Below are positions 1 through 10,160 of a stretch of 64,000 bases of DNA, piece by piece. The notes beneath the pieces are model-generated. The model saw only the letters and a list, made by a program, of their open reading frames with translations. It did not search any database and was not told where the DNA came from. The first letter of the stretch is position 1. Each line of letters begins with the position of its first letter. Origin of the DNA: Xiphydria camelus (Eukaryota > Arthropoda > Insecta > Hymenoptera > Xiphydriidae); contig OY783196.1 in NCBI GenBank assembly GCA_963678675.1, positions 26,576,827 through 26,640,826 on the forward strand. Reading direction: 5' to 3'. A program made the translations under genes and the position numbers.

Positions 1-436
1 ATTTAGTTCGTTTGAATTATTTCAAGCAATTAAATATTTTCTTCATTTATATAACTGTATTCAATCTAATATTCCTCCATTTTCGCAACTAATACATGCT
101 TAATCACTATAAGCAGATATTTAGTTGCCACAATTTTACATATTTAGTCCGCCATGGTATAACTAGTTTTGCGCAGTTGCAACAATTAAGTGGTTTTTCA
201 TTGTTATTAATATTTACTCACGTCGATCATGCTTGTATAAGCATACTGCCGTAAATACTCGAGTATCGAATTAAACACAATTTTCTCGATTCAAAAACGC
301 GAATATAGTATCGTTTCAACTAATTTAAACCAACTAAATCTTTCGACTAAATTTTTTCCCGAGTGTATACGTGCCCATAAAATCTGTTTAAGACGCGGTA
401 AAAAATTCGGCGGAGCGACAGCCGATTCTTCCTCAC
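1..436 (-). other. Oamb: Oamb intron after exon 4 (incomplete)
   Basis: AT-rich sequence that begins (on the gene strand) with GTGAGG at 436 and runs off the left edge. The TM5 exon is not present within it. I see no other gene or clear repeat here. Confidence 0.8.
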
Positions 437-564
437 CTGTAGACGACGTAGCCCGCGTCGTTCGTCAGCTCGCAGATCCACGGGCAGGGTTTCACCGGTA
501 CTAGGATCGTGGTCGTGTTGAAGGGCCCGTTTTGCGCGGCGGTCGCGTTGTGCATGGGGTACGA
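437..564 (-). CDS. Oamb: Oamb coding exon 4: extracellular loop 2
   Basis: Encodes residues 167-208 plus two bases (phase 2): [15 protein letters not shown], then [11 protein letters not shown], then [16 protein letters not shown]. The acceptor is TTTCAG at 570-565. The donor is AG/GTGAGG with GT at 436-435, so the next codon starts AG and would give the Ser expected before TM5 in this family. Two N-glycosylation sequons, N172 (NAT) and N182 (NTT), lie in the loop. Loop 2 looks shorter than my recollection of the long fly loop; the conserved CPW-CELTND-GYV core is intact. Confidence 0.95.
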
Positions 565-3500
565 CTGAAAGGAGGGGAGAGAGTCCCGCGTGAGAAAGCG
601 TGGGAGGCTTGCAATCGCGTCGTTGATATAGGGCTCTAGCGTACTTCCACAAACGTAGCTTTTGTTTGTGTTACACGTGTACATATAGAGAATGTACATC
701 CAAGTTTCGCCAAGAAACCCAGCTTGGTGGCGCTGCTTGTATTTACCTTTTGATAACGATTTTCCACGGAAAGAATTTATTTGAATGCTTTGAAATCCAC
801 ATTCTATTATAATTGAGGCCATGTTGATTAAATCTCATAGGTAAAACACTTCAATTATTATCCAAAATAACGTGTAAACAGCGCTTATACCACGGGCATC
901 TGCTTAATGCTTGGTGCGTGCCACAGATGGCACTCTATCTGTTTTGTGCAGTTACCCAATCGCCCTATACCGCGCGTCGATCGACGTATCGTCGTACCTT
1001 TTTGTCCTTCCAGCCGACGAGCGGTGGGAAGCATATGACGAAGCTGAGCACCCAGACGGCGGCGACCAGCAGTCTCGCTCTCTTCGGCGACATGATCTAC
1101 GACGAGAGATCCGAAAAGAAAGTCCCTTCTCAGACAACACGATTCGAAGAGAGTCATCCATTGAAGTCATCCGCAGGCAGTCTACACGGACGAAAATGAT
1201 TTTGCAGCCTTAGCAAAATTAGTTTTTGCTGACAGCTTTTTGCAGTTGTGACAAAAATATTATCCGTGGCGGCAAAGGATGTGCCCAATAATGGCAAATG
1301 TAACTGCACAATCGCGGTGAAGTTTTGTTTTTGGTAAAAATGTTTGCTATCCCAGCAAATATTTTTACTCTCTACTATTGGATATATCTTTTGCTGCCAT
1401 AGATAATATTCTTGTAACGATATAACAAAAAATTCTCGGCAAAACCCGATTTTGCTAAGACTGCAACATCACTTTCTTTTCCGTATAATGTTTCGCTTTT
1501 TGAAAACTTTGATTTCGTGTGTATACGTTCCAAAAAAGATTACTATTGAATAAATCGACATTTGATTATCAAAAGGTGAGAAATTAGACTGCCCCACGCG
1601 GATGACTAAACGACAATTTTCTGGCTTGTGCATCGCGAAGAGGCGGCCGGAAATTCTACACGTGGAGTAATCGCTCTCTTTATTAATGCCACGATCTCCG
1701 ATACCGATAAGCGTGCGCGCGCGCGCACGCGGGCTCCTCTCGTCTTTCCAATATCAAGGTGACGGCTGCTGGTTGCAGACGCTCGCGGTGAGCGCGCCTG
1801 CATTCGAGCGGCGCTCGATATGTCGACGCCTCGGAAACGCGTTGACGAGAGGCGTTCGCGGAGCTGCAGCCTCCGGCCGGTCCTCGTTTCCTCTGGCCCC
1901 GAAAATGTATGGAGAAGCCGGGTAGAATAAAATTATATTTCGGATCGGCGAACCCTCCCGTAATCCCGGGATCGGTCGACGTCGATAGACGGTCTGTTTG
2001 CAGTTTTATACACACAGCGGGGGTATATACAGTCGGCTCGAAATCGGCAGAGCCGCGTAAATATTGTAATGAAAACGACGAGTTTTCGCTACGCAAACCG
2101 CGCGATATTCGATCCCCTATTGAAATTTTGAGCGTTGGTCGAATTAATTTTTCAACCGAAACAAATGCATTTCACTCGTTCAGAGCTGGGCGTCTGATTA
2201 TTAGGTATCGCCTTTCCCGGACAGATACATGTACGATTAATCGTACGCGTAATTAATTTGCGCTTTTCGCGAAAAACGCGCGCGTTAATTATGCATCGGA
2301 CACTTGTACGCATATGCGAAATTACAGCACGCGCGGCCGATTAGAATTCGATATCGAGGAGCGACGCTCGGACGACCTATTTTCTATTAAGCGATTTCTA
2401 GCGATAGTAGAATATTAATACAGCGATTTTTTTTTTGATTAAATTCGATAAATCGGTATATATGAGTGTTGGGATCCTTCGATTGAATTTTTGTGACGAT
2501 TCACCACTTCGTATAATAAATATAAAATAAATACATACATATAATATATAGTTGAGAAATCATCGAAACATTTTTAAAAAAGATGAATATGTCTCTCTCA
2601 TAAGATTCTATGTCAAATGGGCATTAATTTATTTATATTGTACGTTTTATACAACTTAGTGAGTCATTACAGAAATTTGAAGGGTCCTTATACTTATATT
2701 TGTCAATTTAACGAATTTGGTCAAAATCGGTCCGTTAATTCTATATTATCGAGGGAACCTCCTCTCAGTACATATTTCCTCGCGCTAATTCATTCGGCAT
2801 GGGTTATAACGAGTGACTGAAAGTTTAATCGTTTCGATAATCGTCCGCTCGCACGTCACCAGCGTCATCATTATCAATATGTCGGTCGTCGTTGCGAGAT
2901 GTCGTGTGCACGCGTGACGCACCGTCAAGTGCAAGCGCGCGCGACGGAAGCCGAAACGATGGATCGATAATTCGGATCGTGTAATGCCGGTTGCGCTTAC
3001 CTGGGGATAACTAACGGGTCTCGTCACCGCCAAGTACCTGTCGAGGCTGATGGCGCAGAGGTTGAGGATCGACGCGGTGCACATCCACACGTCGACGGCC
3101 AACCAAACGGAGCACCAGAGATCGCCGAAGATCCATACCTGCGTCAGGAGTGACGGATCGGGGTATCAGTAGCTTTTACAGAGATAATGATTCACGATTC
3201 GGTGGAGAGATAGGATGGAGCTAATTGAATAGATATAGGAGGATATTGGGGGAAAATGATAGGGGATAATAGTAAAGAAATTGAACACAAAAGTGTAAAC
3301 CAGTATATTGATTTTAATGTGAATCTATTCGTCTAACTTTATAGTTAATCAAAGTAGCGTAGAAATTAAGAGATAGCGATTAACGATCCGATTGAGAGAT
3401 AGGATGAAACAAAATAAATGAATACAAGAGGAAATAATAAAGAAATGTAACGCAAAAGTAAACGAGTATATAGAATGTAATATGAATCAATTCGTTCAAT

Positions 3501-5427
3501 TGTATATTCAATCGAAGTAACGTAGAAACCACGTTAATAAGAGCCTCTTCGAAAGGGCACACGTGGTGGGCAGAGACCACCGCTAGCGCGACTCTCCAAG
3601 GACTACCAGGAGTGCGCGCGCGCGTCCTTCCTCCGAATAAAAATGCCGCGCAGAGACGCGCGAAGGCTATAATCCCGCGTATACGAAGCTAATATCGCGT
3701 GCACGCCGCAGCGAACGTACGATTCGCGTGGTTGCAACTACCGCGCGAATTGTATCGCACGGACCGAGAGCGAGGACGGACGTAATACGATCGAACTTTG
3801 TTTTTTTTTTTCGTCCCGAAATACAATCAGAATCGCAAACGGCGTGCGGCTCGAACGATCCGCTTTATTATTCCGGTTAAAACGCTAATTTTTTAATTGC
3901 AGGTTCGACAAATTCGAACAAAATTATCTACCTCGCAATTTTTAATTTTGTATTTTCCACCTTGTCTAAGCTGAAAAGCGATATTTTCAAATACAGCTAC
4001 GCCATCGTCTGGTAAGATTAGATAGTCCCTTGTGCACTCGTTGCTCGGCACAAGTGCGTCTGTCTGGCTCTTTAATGACCTTACAATCTTGCAGAGAGAA
4101 ACGTATTTATAGTTTTGCGAATAATTATTTTCTCCGACCGTTTCTCTCTTTCGCTTGCAATCGAATATGTATACGAATTACAAATGAGATGTCAAAATAT
4201 AAATATCTCTTTTATACGTCAAGACCGAAACTCCGTTATCCGGTAAAACGAGGGGGCGTGCACTCGAGAGTCGATCGGCGGGTTCGTCTCGCGGTATACG
4301 GCGCGACCGGGATGACCGTGCGCTTTCCGACTATCGTTTTATCGGGTTCCCCGAGAGTCTTCGGTTTTCTATCTCTCCTCCTTACCCCCGCAGAAATTGA
4401 CGTCGAGTTATATAGGAGCGCGGAGCGACGCCACACTCGGCAGTTTCGTTGAACTTTCATCGGATAAAAGCCGCGCTCGATTTCTCGGTCGAGGAGAGAG
4501 AGAGAGAGAGAGAGAAGAAGGGCATCGCGCACTTCAATTTCCTCGGCGGGAACACGTGTGGGACGTACGTACTTACGGGCGTGTATTAGATATAGAGCGC
4601 GCGCTCTTCGATTCTCGCGAAAAAAAACCCCGCGCGCGCGATACATCATGTACGCGTATATACGACGTAAATATGTACGAGCGTGATGTAGGGTGGATAG
4701 ACATGGGTGTGGGAGCGCGTAGACGTCTACATTCAGCGAAGGAACAAACGAGCCGCGCCATTCGCGGGACGGATATTTAGTATACGGACGATAACGGCAT
4801 CCCGCGTATGGTATTCGCGCGCCCATCCATCGTGGGATAGATAGGCGGCTACTATGGGACATCCCCATTAGATTATAACGCCTCAACCCGCCGCGCTCAT
4901 CGACGTCGCTGTATAGATGTATTCGAACCTCGGTCCCCCCTTCGGCTTCTCGATAACTTGCCACATTATAGATTCCGCCCTTTCCACATTCTCTTTCCCC
5001 CGACAAAATCATTAACGACTCCCCTCCCCCCCTCGAATCTCGGCTATCGTATGCGAAACTTTTTTTTTCGTCTGCGTTCTCGAGATAAAAAATAGAGGCG
5101 GAGACTCTGTGGGGCACGGGACGAGTGAGCGCCTGAAACGCGCAACCGAACGGATTCGTCGGAGATGTAGCAGGGATGCTGCAGGGGCCGGAACCGCAGA
5201 GCGCTAAGTCGATGTATCGCGCGCGCGCGCGCGCTCAATTTGTAGTAGGTACACGTTCCGTAGTAGGTACTTACCGCGGAGTGATGCCCTTTTGAAAAGT
5301 GTAGCACGTAACGTCATCGCGTACCCACGTAACGCTTCGTAAAGCGACCGAACGAACCACTCGTCGTTGCACCGCGATACGGGTTACAGGGGGAGGGAGG
5401 CGAGTGCGGCCGTCGAGCTCTAGCCGA

Positions 5428-5462
<35 letters not shown>

Positions 5463-6698
5463 TCGGGCGTATTTTTCTTTCTCAAAAAGCGGGGATTTAG
5501 CCCGGTCGAGATGTTTAATCCACGCTGAAGCGGGATCATTTGTCGAGAGCGTTGCACGCGTTTCCCGAGATAACTGTACTCCTCTTTCCCCGTGCAGGAC
5601 ACGCGGCAAATTAATGGCTTCCTTCGTTCTCTACGAGAGAGAGACTGTATTTTTTGACTTCGATTTTCCTCGCGAATCCAGACGCAGCCTCCCGATCGAC
5701 TTTGAGTTAATCGACAAGTATTGATATCGCATCGACGACGCTTTTTTTCTTCTCGAGTTTAGAGAGCTATTCATCGCCAATTGTATGTATACTGAGGGGT
5801 GCCAAAAAAATGTTTCTTCAACCAAGAACACGCGTGATCTGACAAATTCTTAAGAATACAGAAACTTTTTCTGCGCCAAAAAAAAACCACAGCTTGATCC
5901 TGAAATTATATCATGTTTTTGTCACTCAGTGCGTAAAACTCGGTTTCACGGGCGTCCTCAACCCCATCAACCTCTTATTTGACACTTAGTAACAAAAAAT
6001 AGAATTCGTTATAAGGGCGTTTCGCGTCGTTTTAACTCGTGTGGTTGCCGCACTCGCTTCGCTCGTTCGGAAAACTTCACACTCGTTAAAAACGGCGCTT
6101 CACGCCCTTATAACGAAAATATCTATTTCGATTCAAGTAAACATCTTTCAGGCACCAGCAATTATTTCACTCGGTGTATCATCACTCGAACGACTCTAGA
6201 TCTAACCATCCCACGCGCTACGATCATCAGGACGATCGTACGTTATTAAGCTGCGAGCTAATTAGCGCAAAGTCGACACAGCCCGATCCCTTCGACGCAT
6301 CTCTCCCGCGCTTTCAGAAAGCCGCGCCGCCGTGTCCCCTCCCCCCCTCCCTCCCCCGAGCAACACACCCACGCCTCGCTCCGAGAACAATATTTCGCAC
6401 ACTACGATCGTCAGAAGAGAGCGATCACGCGCCGTACCTTGAAGACTTCCCAAGTAGCGCTGAACGGCAGCACCGCCACGCCCACCATCAGGTCGGCGAC
6501 CGCCAGACTGACGATGAACATGTTCGTCACGTTCCGGAGCTTCGTGGTGTGATACACGGCGAGGATGACGAGGACGTTCCCCAGGACGACCATGACGTTG
6601 ACGATCGCCAGGATGACCAGGGTCGCGACGATGCCCGGTCCCGACCACTCGACGCCCTCGTACAGCGCGGCGCACGCGGACACGTTGAGATCGCGCAT
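437..6698 (-). CDS. Oamb: Alpha-adrenergic-like octopamine receptor (OAMB/OA1 type), 5' four coding exons, partial
   Basis: Rhodopsin-class GPCR of the plasma membrane. Known family members bind octopamine and signal through Gq/calcium and cAMP in neurons. The CDS is the join 6698-6438, 3138-3001, 1096-998, 564-437, giving 208 residues plus two bases. Visible hallmarks are GN at 40-41 (N1.50), LAVAD with D69 (D2.50), C96 (3.25), the amine-binding D103 (3.32), DRY at 120-122 and W148 (4.50). Loop 2 contains [10 protein letters not shown], with C197 the likely disulfide partner of C96. The blocks [36 protein letters not shown] and FPPLVGWKD are diagnostic of OAMB rather than beta-octopamine or dopamine receptors, judged from memory of the family. 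All junctions are GT-AG and in frame. TM5-TM7 and the stop codon lie beyond position 1. No disabling change is seen. The gene is sure at family level; the orthologue assignment is very likely. Confidence 0.93.
565..997 (-). other. Oamb: Oamb intron between exons 3 and 4 (433 bp)
   Basis: Bounded by GT at 997-996 and AG at 566-565. It is simple unique sequence; nothing else is recognised. Confidence 0.9.
998..1096 (-). CDS. Oamb: Oamb coding exon 3: intracellular loop 2 and TM4
   Basis: Encodes residues 134-166 (33 codons, phase 0 at both ends): IMSPKRAR, then the TM4 segment [15 protein letters not shown] with W148, then [10 protein letters not shown]. The acceptor TAG at 1099-1097 is preceded by a pyrimidine-rich stretch containing ACTTTCTTTTC. 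The donor is AAG/GTACGA with GT at 997-996. The exon has no start codon of its own and its real frame is only 99 bp long, so a simple ORF search misses it; longer open frames here are in the wrong frame. Confidence 0.94.
1097..3000 (-). other. Oamb: Oamb intron between exons 2 and 3 (1904 bp)
   Basis: Bounded by GT at 3000-2999 and AG at 1098-1097. It contains one MITE (1202-1466), a short alternating purine-pyrimidine CG run near 1717-1730, and AT-rich sequence around 2400-2760. No further exon-like frame with conserved sequence was found. Confidence 0.85.
1202..1466. mobile_element. MITE family G in Oamb intron, 265 bp
   Basis: Inverted ends: TTGCAGCCTTAGCAAAAT at the left matches TTGCAGTCTTAGCAAAAT read inward from the right. 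A related diverged copy lies at about 23733-23985; it shares the segment AAAAATATTATCCGTGGCG and the internal motif TAGCAAATATTTTTAC. It carries no coding capacity. Confidence 0.6.
3001..3138 (-). CDS. Oamb: Oamb coding exon 2: loop 1 end, TM3, DRY motif
   Basis: Encodes residues 88-133 (46 codons, phase 0 at both ends). The acceptor CAG at 3141-3139 is followed by GTATGGATCTTC (VWIF). The exon holds C96 of the conserved disulfide, D103 that pairs with the amine of octopamine, and DRY at 120-122 followed by [11 protein letters not shown]. The donor is CAG/GTAAGC with GT at 3000-2999, a near-consensus site. Both joins preserve the known family sequence FKVWIF and SYPQIM. Confidence 0.95.
3190..3545. 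repeat. Imperfect two-unit tandem duplication, period about 189 bp
   Basis: The same string of landmarks occurs twice in order: GAGAGATAGGATG (3205 and 3394), AATAGTAAAGAAA / AATAATAAAGAAA, a sequence around GTGAATCTATTCGT / ATGAATCAATTCGT, and AAGTAGCGTAGAAA / AAGTAACGTAGAAA. The second unit is slightly shorter. Confidence 0.6.
3925..4190. repeat. Dispersed repeat family H, copy 1
   Basis: Diverged copy of a repeat also found at 42215-42525 and 45380-45650, and inverted at about 17500-17710. Shared landmarks are GTGCGTCT, the segment around CGAATAATTATTTTCTC, and ATATGTATACGAATTACAAA. The ends are not sharply defined, and SINE or MITE origin cannot be decided. Confidence 0.5.
4404..4450 (+). 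promoter_or_regulatory. Possible antisense core promoter (TATA plus initiator)
   Basis: TATATA at 4409-4414 is followed by GCAGTTTCG with the A at 4442. The spacing puts the TATA start 33 bp upstream of the initiator-like A. This matches insect core-promoter spacing, but such pairs occur by chance and no gene is seen downstream. Confidence 0.15.
5431..5461. repeat. GA microsatellite
   Basis: Uninterrupted GA dinucleotides apart from one AA step. A similar shorter tract lies at 4493-4514. On the other strand these read as TC. Confidence 0.9.
5790..6176. mobile_element. MITE family B, copy in Oamb intron, with internal insertion
   Basis: The left end TACTGAGGGGTGCC and the right end (read inward) CACCGAGTGAAATAATTGC are flanked by TA. 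The interior has the family B landmarks seen at 52726-53010: an AAGAACA... arm, ACCACAGCTTGATCC and ATCATGTTTTTG. The copy is longer than the 285 bp complete copy because a hairpin element (6007-6115) lies inside. Confidence 0.6.
6007..6115. mobile_element. Hairpin element of 109 bp inside MITE B
   Basis: Inverted arms CGTTATAAGGGCGTTTCGCG and (right, read inward) CGTTATAAGGGCGTGAAGCG, about 30 bp each. The centre carries CTCGTGTGGTTGCCGC and the self-symmetric CGCTTCGCTCG. Confidence 0.65.
6438..6698 (-). CDS. Oamb: Oamb coding exon 1: start codon, N-terminus, TM1, TM2
   Basis: Encodes residues 1-87. The ATG at 6698-6696 begins [18 protein letters not shown] and has AAA just before it, a good animal start context. 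The open frame continues upstream only to a GTG at 6722, so this is the first usable ATG. N5 lies in an N-glycosylation sequon (NVS). TM1 is about residues 23-48 with N41; TM2 is about 58-80 with D69. The exon ends after AAG (K87) at 6438, followed by donor GTACGG at 6437-6432, phase 0. A further untranslated exon upstream is likely but cannot be placed. Confidence 0.92.
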
Positions 6699-6760
6699 TT
6701 TATCCGGAGAGAGTGACCGCACTTACCGCTCCCCCATTCTCGCGGATTCACACCTCAAAG
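6699..6760 (-). promoter_or_regulatory. Oamb: Oamb leader sequence with a 4-codon upstream ORF
   Basis: Just upstream of the start codon on the gene strand is ATGGGGGAGCGGTAA (6737-6723), encoding MGER and a stop. It ends 24 bp before the receptor ATG. Overlapping it is a strong donor-like site, GCG/GTAAGTGCG at 6726-6721. No AG lies between that site and the ATG, so splicing from it would remove the start codon. Whether this region is transcribed is not shown by the sequence. Confidence 0.4.
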
Positions 6761-7258
6761 CGCCGTCGCGCGGCGGACGTCGTCACGGGGACCGTCGTCA
6801 TTGTCATCGTCTTCGGTGCCGGGAACGATCCTTCCGTAGCGAGGGGTGAATCGGGAGGGGGATGGCCGTCGATGTCCATTCCCGCGACCCTCGCGCGTCT
6901 AGACGACGACCGTCGGCTCTCGCTGCTTCGCCGTTATCCCGCATCGAGTATCGGCGCACGACGAACTCTCGCGCTGCGCCCCCGGCACCGGCGGTTCCCG
7001 CTGCGTCGCTTCGCGCACACGGCACGCACTCGACAAACGATCGCGAACTTCACTTCTCGCTGTGCCCGAACGATCGTCCCGCGACTATCGGGTCCGTCGG
7101 ATCGGCGGCGTTCGCTGCGCGCGCGCGCGGAATTCGCTTCCCGCGGTTATCACTGTCGCAACGCTTCTCCCCGCTCGGCTGCGCGGTCGCACGGATCGGA
7201 CTTCCTCGCGGATCGAGCAGCTCCTTATGCGAGGAATCGCGTGGGCGTGCTTCGCTCG

Positions 7259-7295
<37 letters not shown>

Positions 7296-9905
7296 CCTTT
7301 TTCCTCTTCTTCGTTTTCTCCTCCTCGAACTTCTCTCGTTCGCGGCGCTTCTCCCTCTTTCCCGGAAGAGGAATCGCAGGTGGGCTACGTGCGCGGTCGC
7401 GCCGGAAGAATTTATCGGTCGGCTGGCTCCGCACTGACGCGCCTAGATTTATCCCGCGCGCGCCTCTCCTCGTATTTAGCGTAAATTTATTCGAACCGGT
7501 CGTCGGATCGGATCGCTGTTCTCCGCGTTGGGATATGAATGCGCTCGAGCGAGAGCGATGTTTTATTCTCGCTTCCGGATGGAATGGATCAGACTGCGGT
7601 GCTCGCTACAATCGGAGGCCGTCGAACGATTCGTCGAAAAGTCAACGCGAATACAGTTCACGATAAAAGCTCGACCTCGATTGGCATCGCACTCTCGTCA
7701 CAAACTACGAATCGTGATACCGACGATACACCGTCTTCATCGAGTACATCGAAGGACGCGATCGCGCAAAATCGATCGGCGAAGGGCGACGCTCTTGGAA
7801 CCGCCCGTTCTCCGGAACCACATCACCGACCTAGTTTCGCTCGTCACTTTGCTCTTCCGCACCGTCGCTTCTCGAGCGCCGCGCGCGCGCGTCGATACGG
7901 TCGGACCGCGATTCGATCGATAGATATCGGCGCGTCTTTTTCTCTATCGCCGGCGAACGAGAGGGACAGCGGTGGTTAACGGTTTTCACGCGCGACGAAA
8001 CGAAGCGACGCGAAAAAATCCGTATTTGTGCAATTTCGTACCGATTATCGGTTCGCGCAACGCGTATGCGAGTATTCGACAGCGACAGTCGTTCAGCTGG
8101 AACGACGACTCAGAATGTCCGTTTAGATCGATCCTCGCGTTATAAATAGGTCGTCAACATACATTATATATTTATGTATATATATATATTATATCGTGTA
8201 ATCAGCCTTTAAATAGGTACATCTCTTACTCGTCCCTCGCGCGTCGTCGCGGCAACACCCGCGCGCTTTCGCGTCCCGGAACGTTCGTTACGCCCCCTTT
8301 CTTCGATACCACTAAAATCACAGCCAGCAAAATAAAAGTCGCAGAGAGCCACGTCCAATCGCATCTCCTCCCGGCGCACATATCGGTCTCCCCGCGCAGC
8401 GCAGTCTATCGGCGATCCGGATCGTCGCGGCAACCGATCGCGATCTTCCGGTACCTCGACGCACACCGCCCTGTACCGCAGCAGTCTGAAACGCAATTCC
8501 TTCTTGATTCGCTTGGCGGTTCTCATGTTTCCACGTCAAAATCTCCCGCGACGCCGCACCGGGATGTTCCCTCGCATCTTCCGCCCGGTCGCGGGACGCT
8601 CGGTTGCTTCCTCCGTCGCGGCCTCTTCGTCATCCTCGCTCCCTGCAACCGAGATAAAAAGCGGCGTGTGTACTTCTCCGGAGGGGGGCGTGGCAGCGGC
8701 GATACGACGGCGGTAAATTTGACGCGAATCGAGCAATTCAGGGGAGGCTGACGCGCGCGACAGTCGGGTTTCCGGCGGCTCGCGTACACTGCAGCCGGTA
8801 CAGAGAAGTGGGAGGCTGGAGCGCGACTAATGACGACGTTATAACGGTCCTTATCGTCGCTCAGCGTTTGTCTGCTCGTTGGGGGGCACGCATTTCCGAG
8901 GCGCGCGCGCGCGACGGATATTTTTACGAGGCAACGTGATCTCACATAATCAGGGGGGAGGATCGAGCGCGACGGGCTCGCTCGACAGTGATGCAGGGAA
9001 CGGTGAAATGCGGAAGCTGCGCAATGATGAAAGAAGGAGAGGGGAGCGAGAGCGAGTGGAGAGCCGGTGGAATAATTGTCGAAGGACTTTGGGGAGGGAT
9101 GTAGGTGTAATAATTGCGTCGTGCGATGTATTTTACGAGGGAGGAATCTCCGCGAATGTATCCGCGATGCCTGGCGGCGAGGGTGAATAATGTTCTAAAT
9201 GAATTATCGCAGCGCGTTTCGGAAATGATAGCGTTAAGTGTATAAGAGAAATTGTACGCGAAATTTAATTAATTTATCGGGTTAACGAGACGCACAAAAG
9301 AATCACGTTCGACTTCGGTAAAATTACTGTTCAACGCCGAAGAGAAATTACCGAGTTTTGCGCTTTCAATTCAATCGACGAAAAAATCGCGCGTGATAAA
9401 TACGCAGGGATGTCATTCTCTCACACGTGTAACTTTATTTTTTCATCGGATGACCGTACGATGCGCGCCGATCGCTCCTCGGGTTCGCCGGACCAATTAG
9501 CGGTGTAACGTTGTCAGAAAAGTTCATGACCCTTTTCCGCGTGGACGTGCAATCCGCTGAAACCCATTCACGGCGAGCTAACTCTTTTATTCCGCGACGC
9601 GCCCTTTAATTTTACACACCCGACACTGGGTGCGCGCGTAGTTAAAACACCACCGCTCGTTGAAACATTTTTCGACCGCGCTGACGAAACGAGCGCTGGG
9701 AGAGAGTCGCGTTTTTACATCGCGACACGGCGACCTCGAACGAAACTCGAGAAGCTCTCGCTCGCATGTGTCCGATAAAAGGAAACAGCTGCACAGTCGT
9801 ATCGGTCCTTATTTTTATGTAATAGAATTAAATCTCGTCATTTAATTACCGCTTATAATTCGGAATATTTATATCGTAAAAAAAATATTGTACGAGTATT
9901 TTTGA
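6761..9905. other. GC-rich region upstream of Oamb, no gene found
   Basis: CpG-rich sequence up to about 9.2 kb, becoming AT-richer after that. It contains a pure CT tract (7261-7290), a short alternating TA tract (8177-8191) and CG runs near 7110 and 8900. Open frames of 190-317 codons on the plus strand (6.7-7.7 kb) are Arg/Ser/Leu-rich frames through this biased DNA and match nothing known. It is the most plausible place for an Oamb promoter or untranslated exon. Confidence 0.5.
7261..7290. repeat. CT microsatellite
   Basis: A run of TC dinucleotides about 570 bp upstream of the receptor ATG; on the gene strand it reads as GA repeats. Confidence 0.9.
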
Positions 9906-10058
9906 TATACTTTTACATAAAGCTTTTTTTCCCACACGCGTGATTATGAAAATTAATGTACCCCGTAATTATGAAAATTAATACTTCCTTACAAATTTCA
10001 TAACGGAGAGTGTATTAATTTTCATAATCACGTATCGGATAAAAGCTTTATAAGTATA
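9906..10058. mobile_element. Small foldback MITE, 153 bp
   Basis: Arms of about 45 bp: TATACTTTTACATAAAGC and (from the right) TATACTTATAAAGC, both leading into CGTGATTATGAAAATTAAT. A third arm-like fragment lies just outside at about 10115-10160 (TTAATTTTCACAAGCACG then TATCGGATGAAAG). Confidence 0.7.
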
Positions 10059-10160
10059 CAATATTGTATTAAGTTAAATATAAATATTTGGTCCTCTTGT
10101 ATATTTTAAAACGAAGTTGATTAATTTTCACAAGCACGTATCGGATGAAAGACTTACGTA

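Larger units (their letters stand above)
3139..6437 (-). other. Oamb: Oamb intron between exons 1 and 2 (3299 bp)
   Basis: Bounded by GT at 6437-6436 and AG at 3140-3139. It holds an imperfect tandem duplication, one family H repeat, GA and CG simple repeats (4493-4514, 5219-5236, 5431-5461) and a MITE with a hairpin inside it (5790-6176). Long open frames on both strands between 4.2 and 5.7 kb are low-complexity and resemble no family I know. Confidence 0.85.

Noticed and set aside
4236..5117. 293-codon minus-strand open frame
   Set aside because: It lies inside the receptor intron, crosses simple GA and CG repeats, is Arg/Tyr/Ser-rich and resembles no known family.
6699..6722. Longer N-terminus of the receptor starting MRSLSPDK
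   Set aside because: The codon at 6722-6720 is GTG, not ATG. The first ATG in frame is at 6698 with good context.
6713..7666. 317-codon plus-strand open frame
   Set aside because: Arg/Ser-rich translation of CpG-rich DNA with a Ser-Leu run from the CT microsatellite. Two other long frames overlap it; no domain recognised.
8141..8150. TATAAATAGG as a plus-strand TATA box
   Set aside because: No initiator at the right spacing and no downstream exon. The surrounding DNA is AT-rich, so a chance match is likely.
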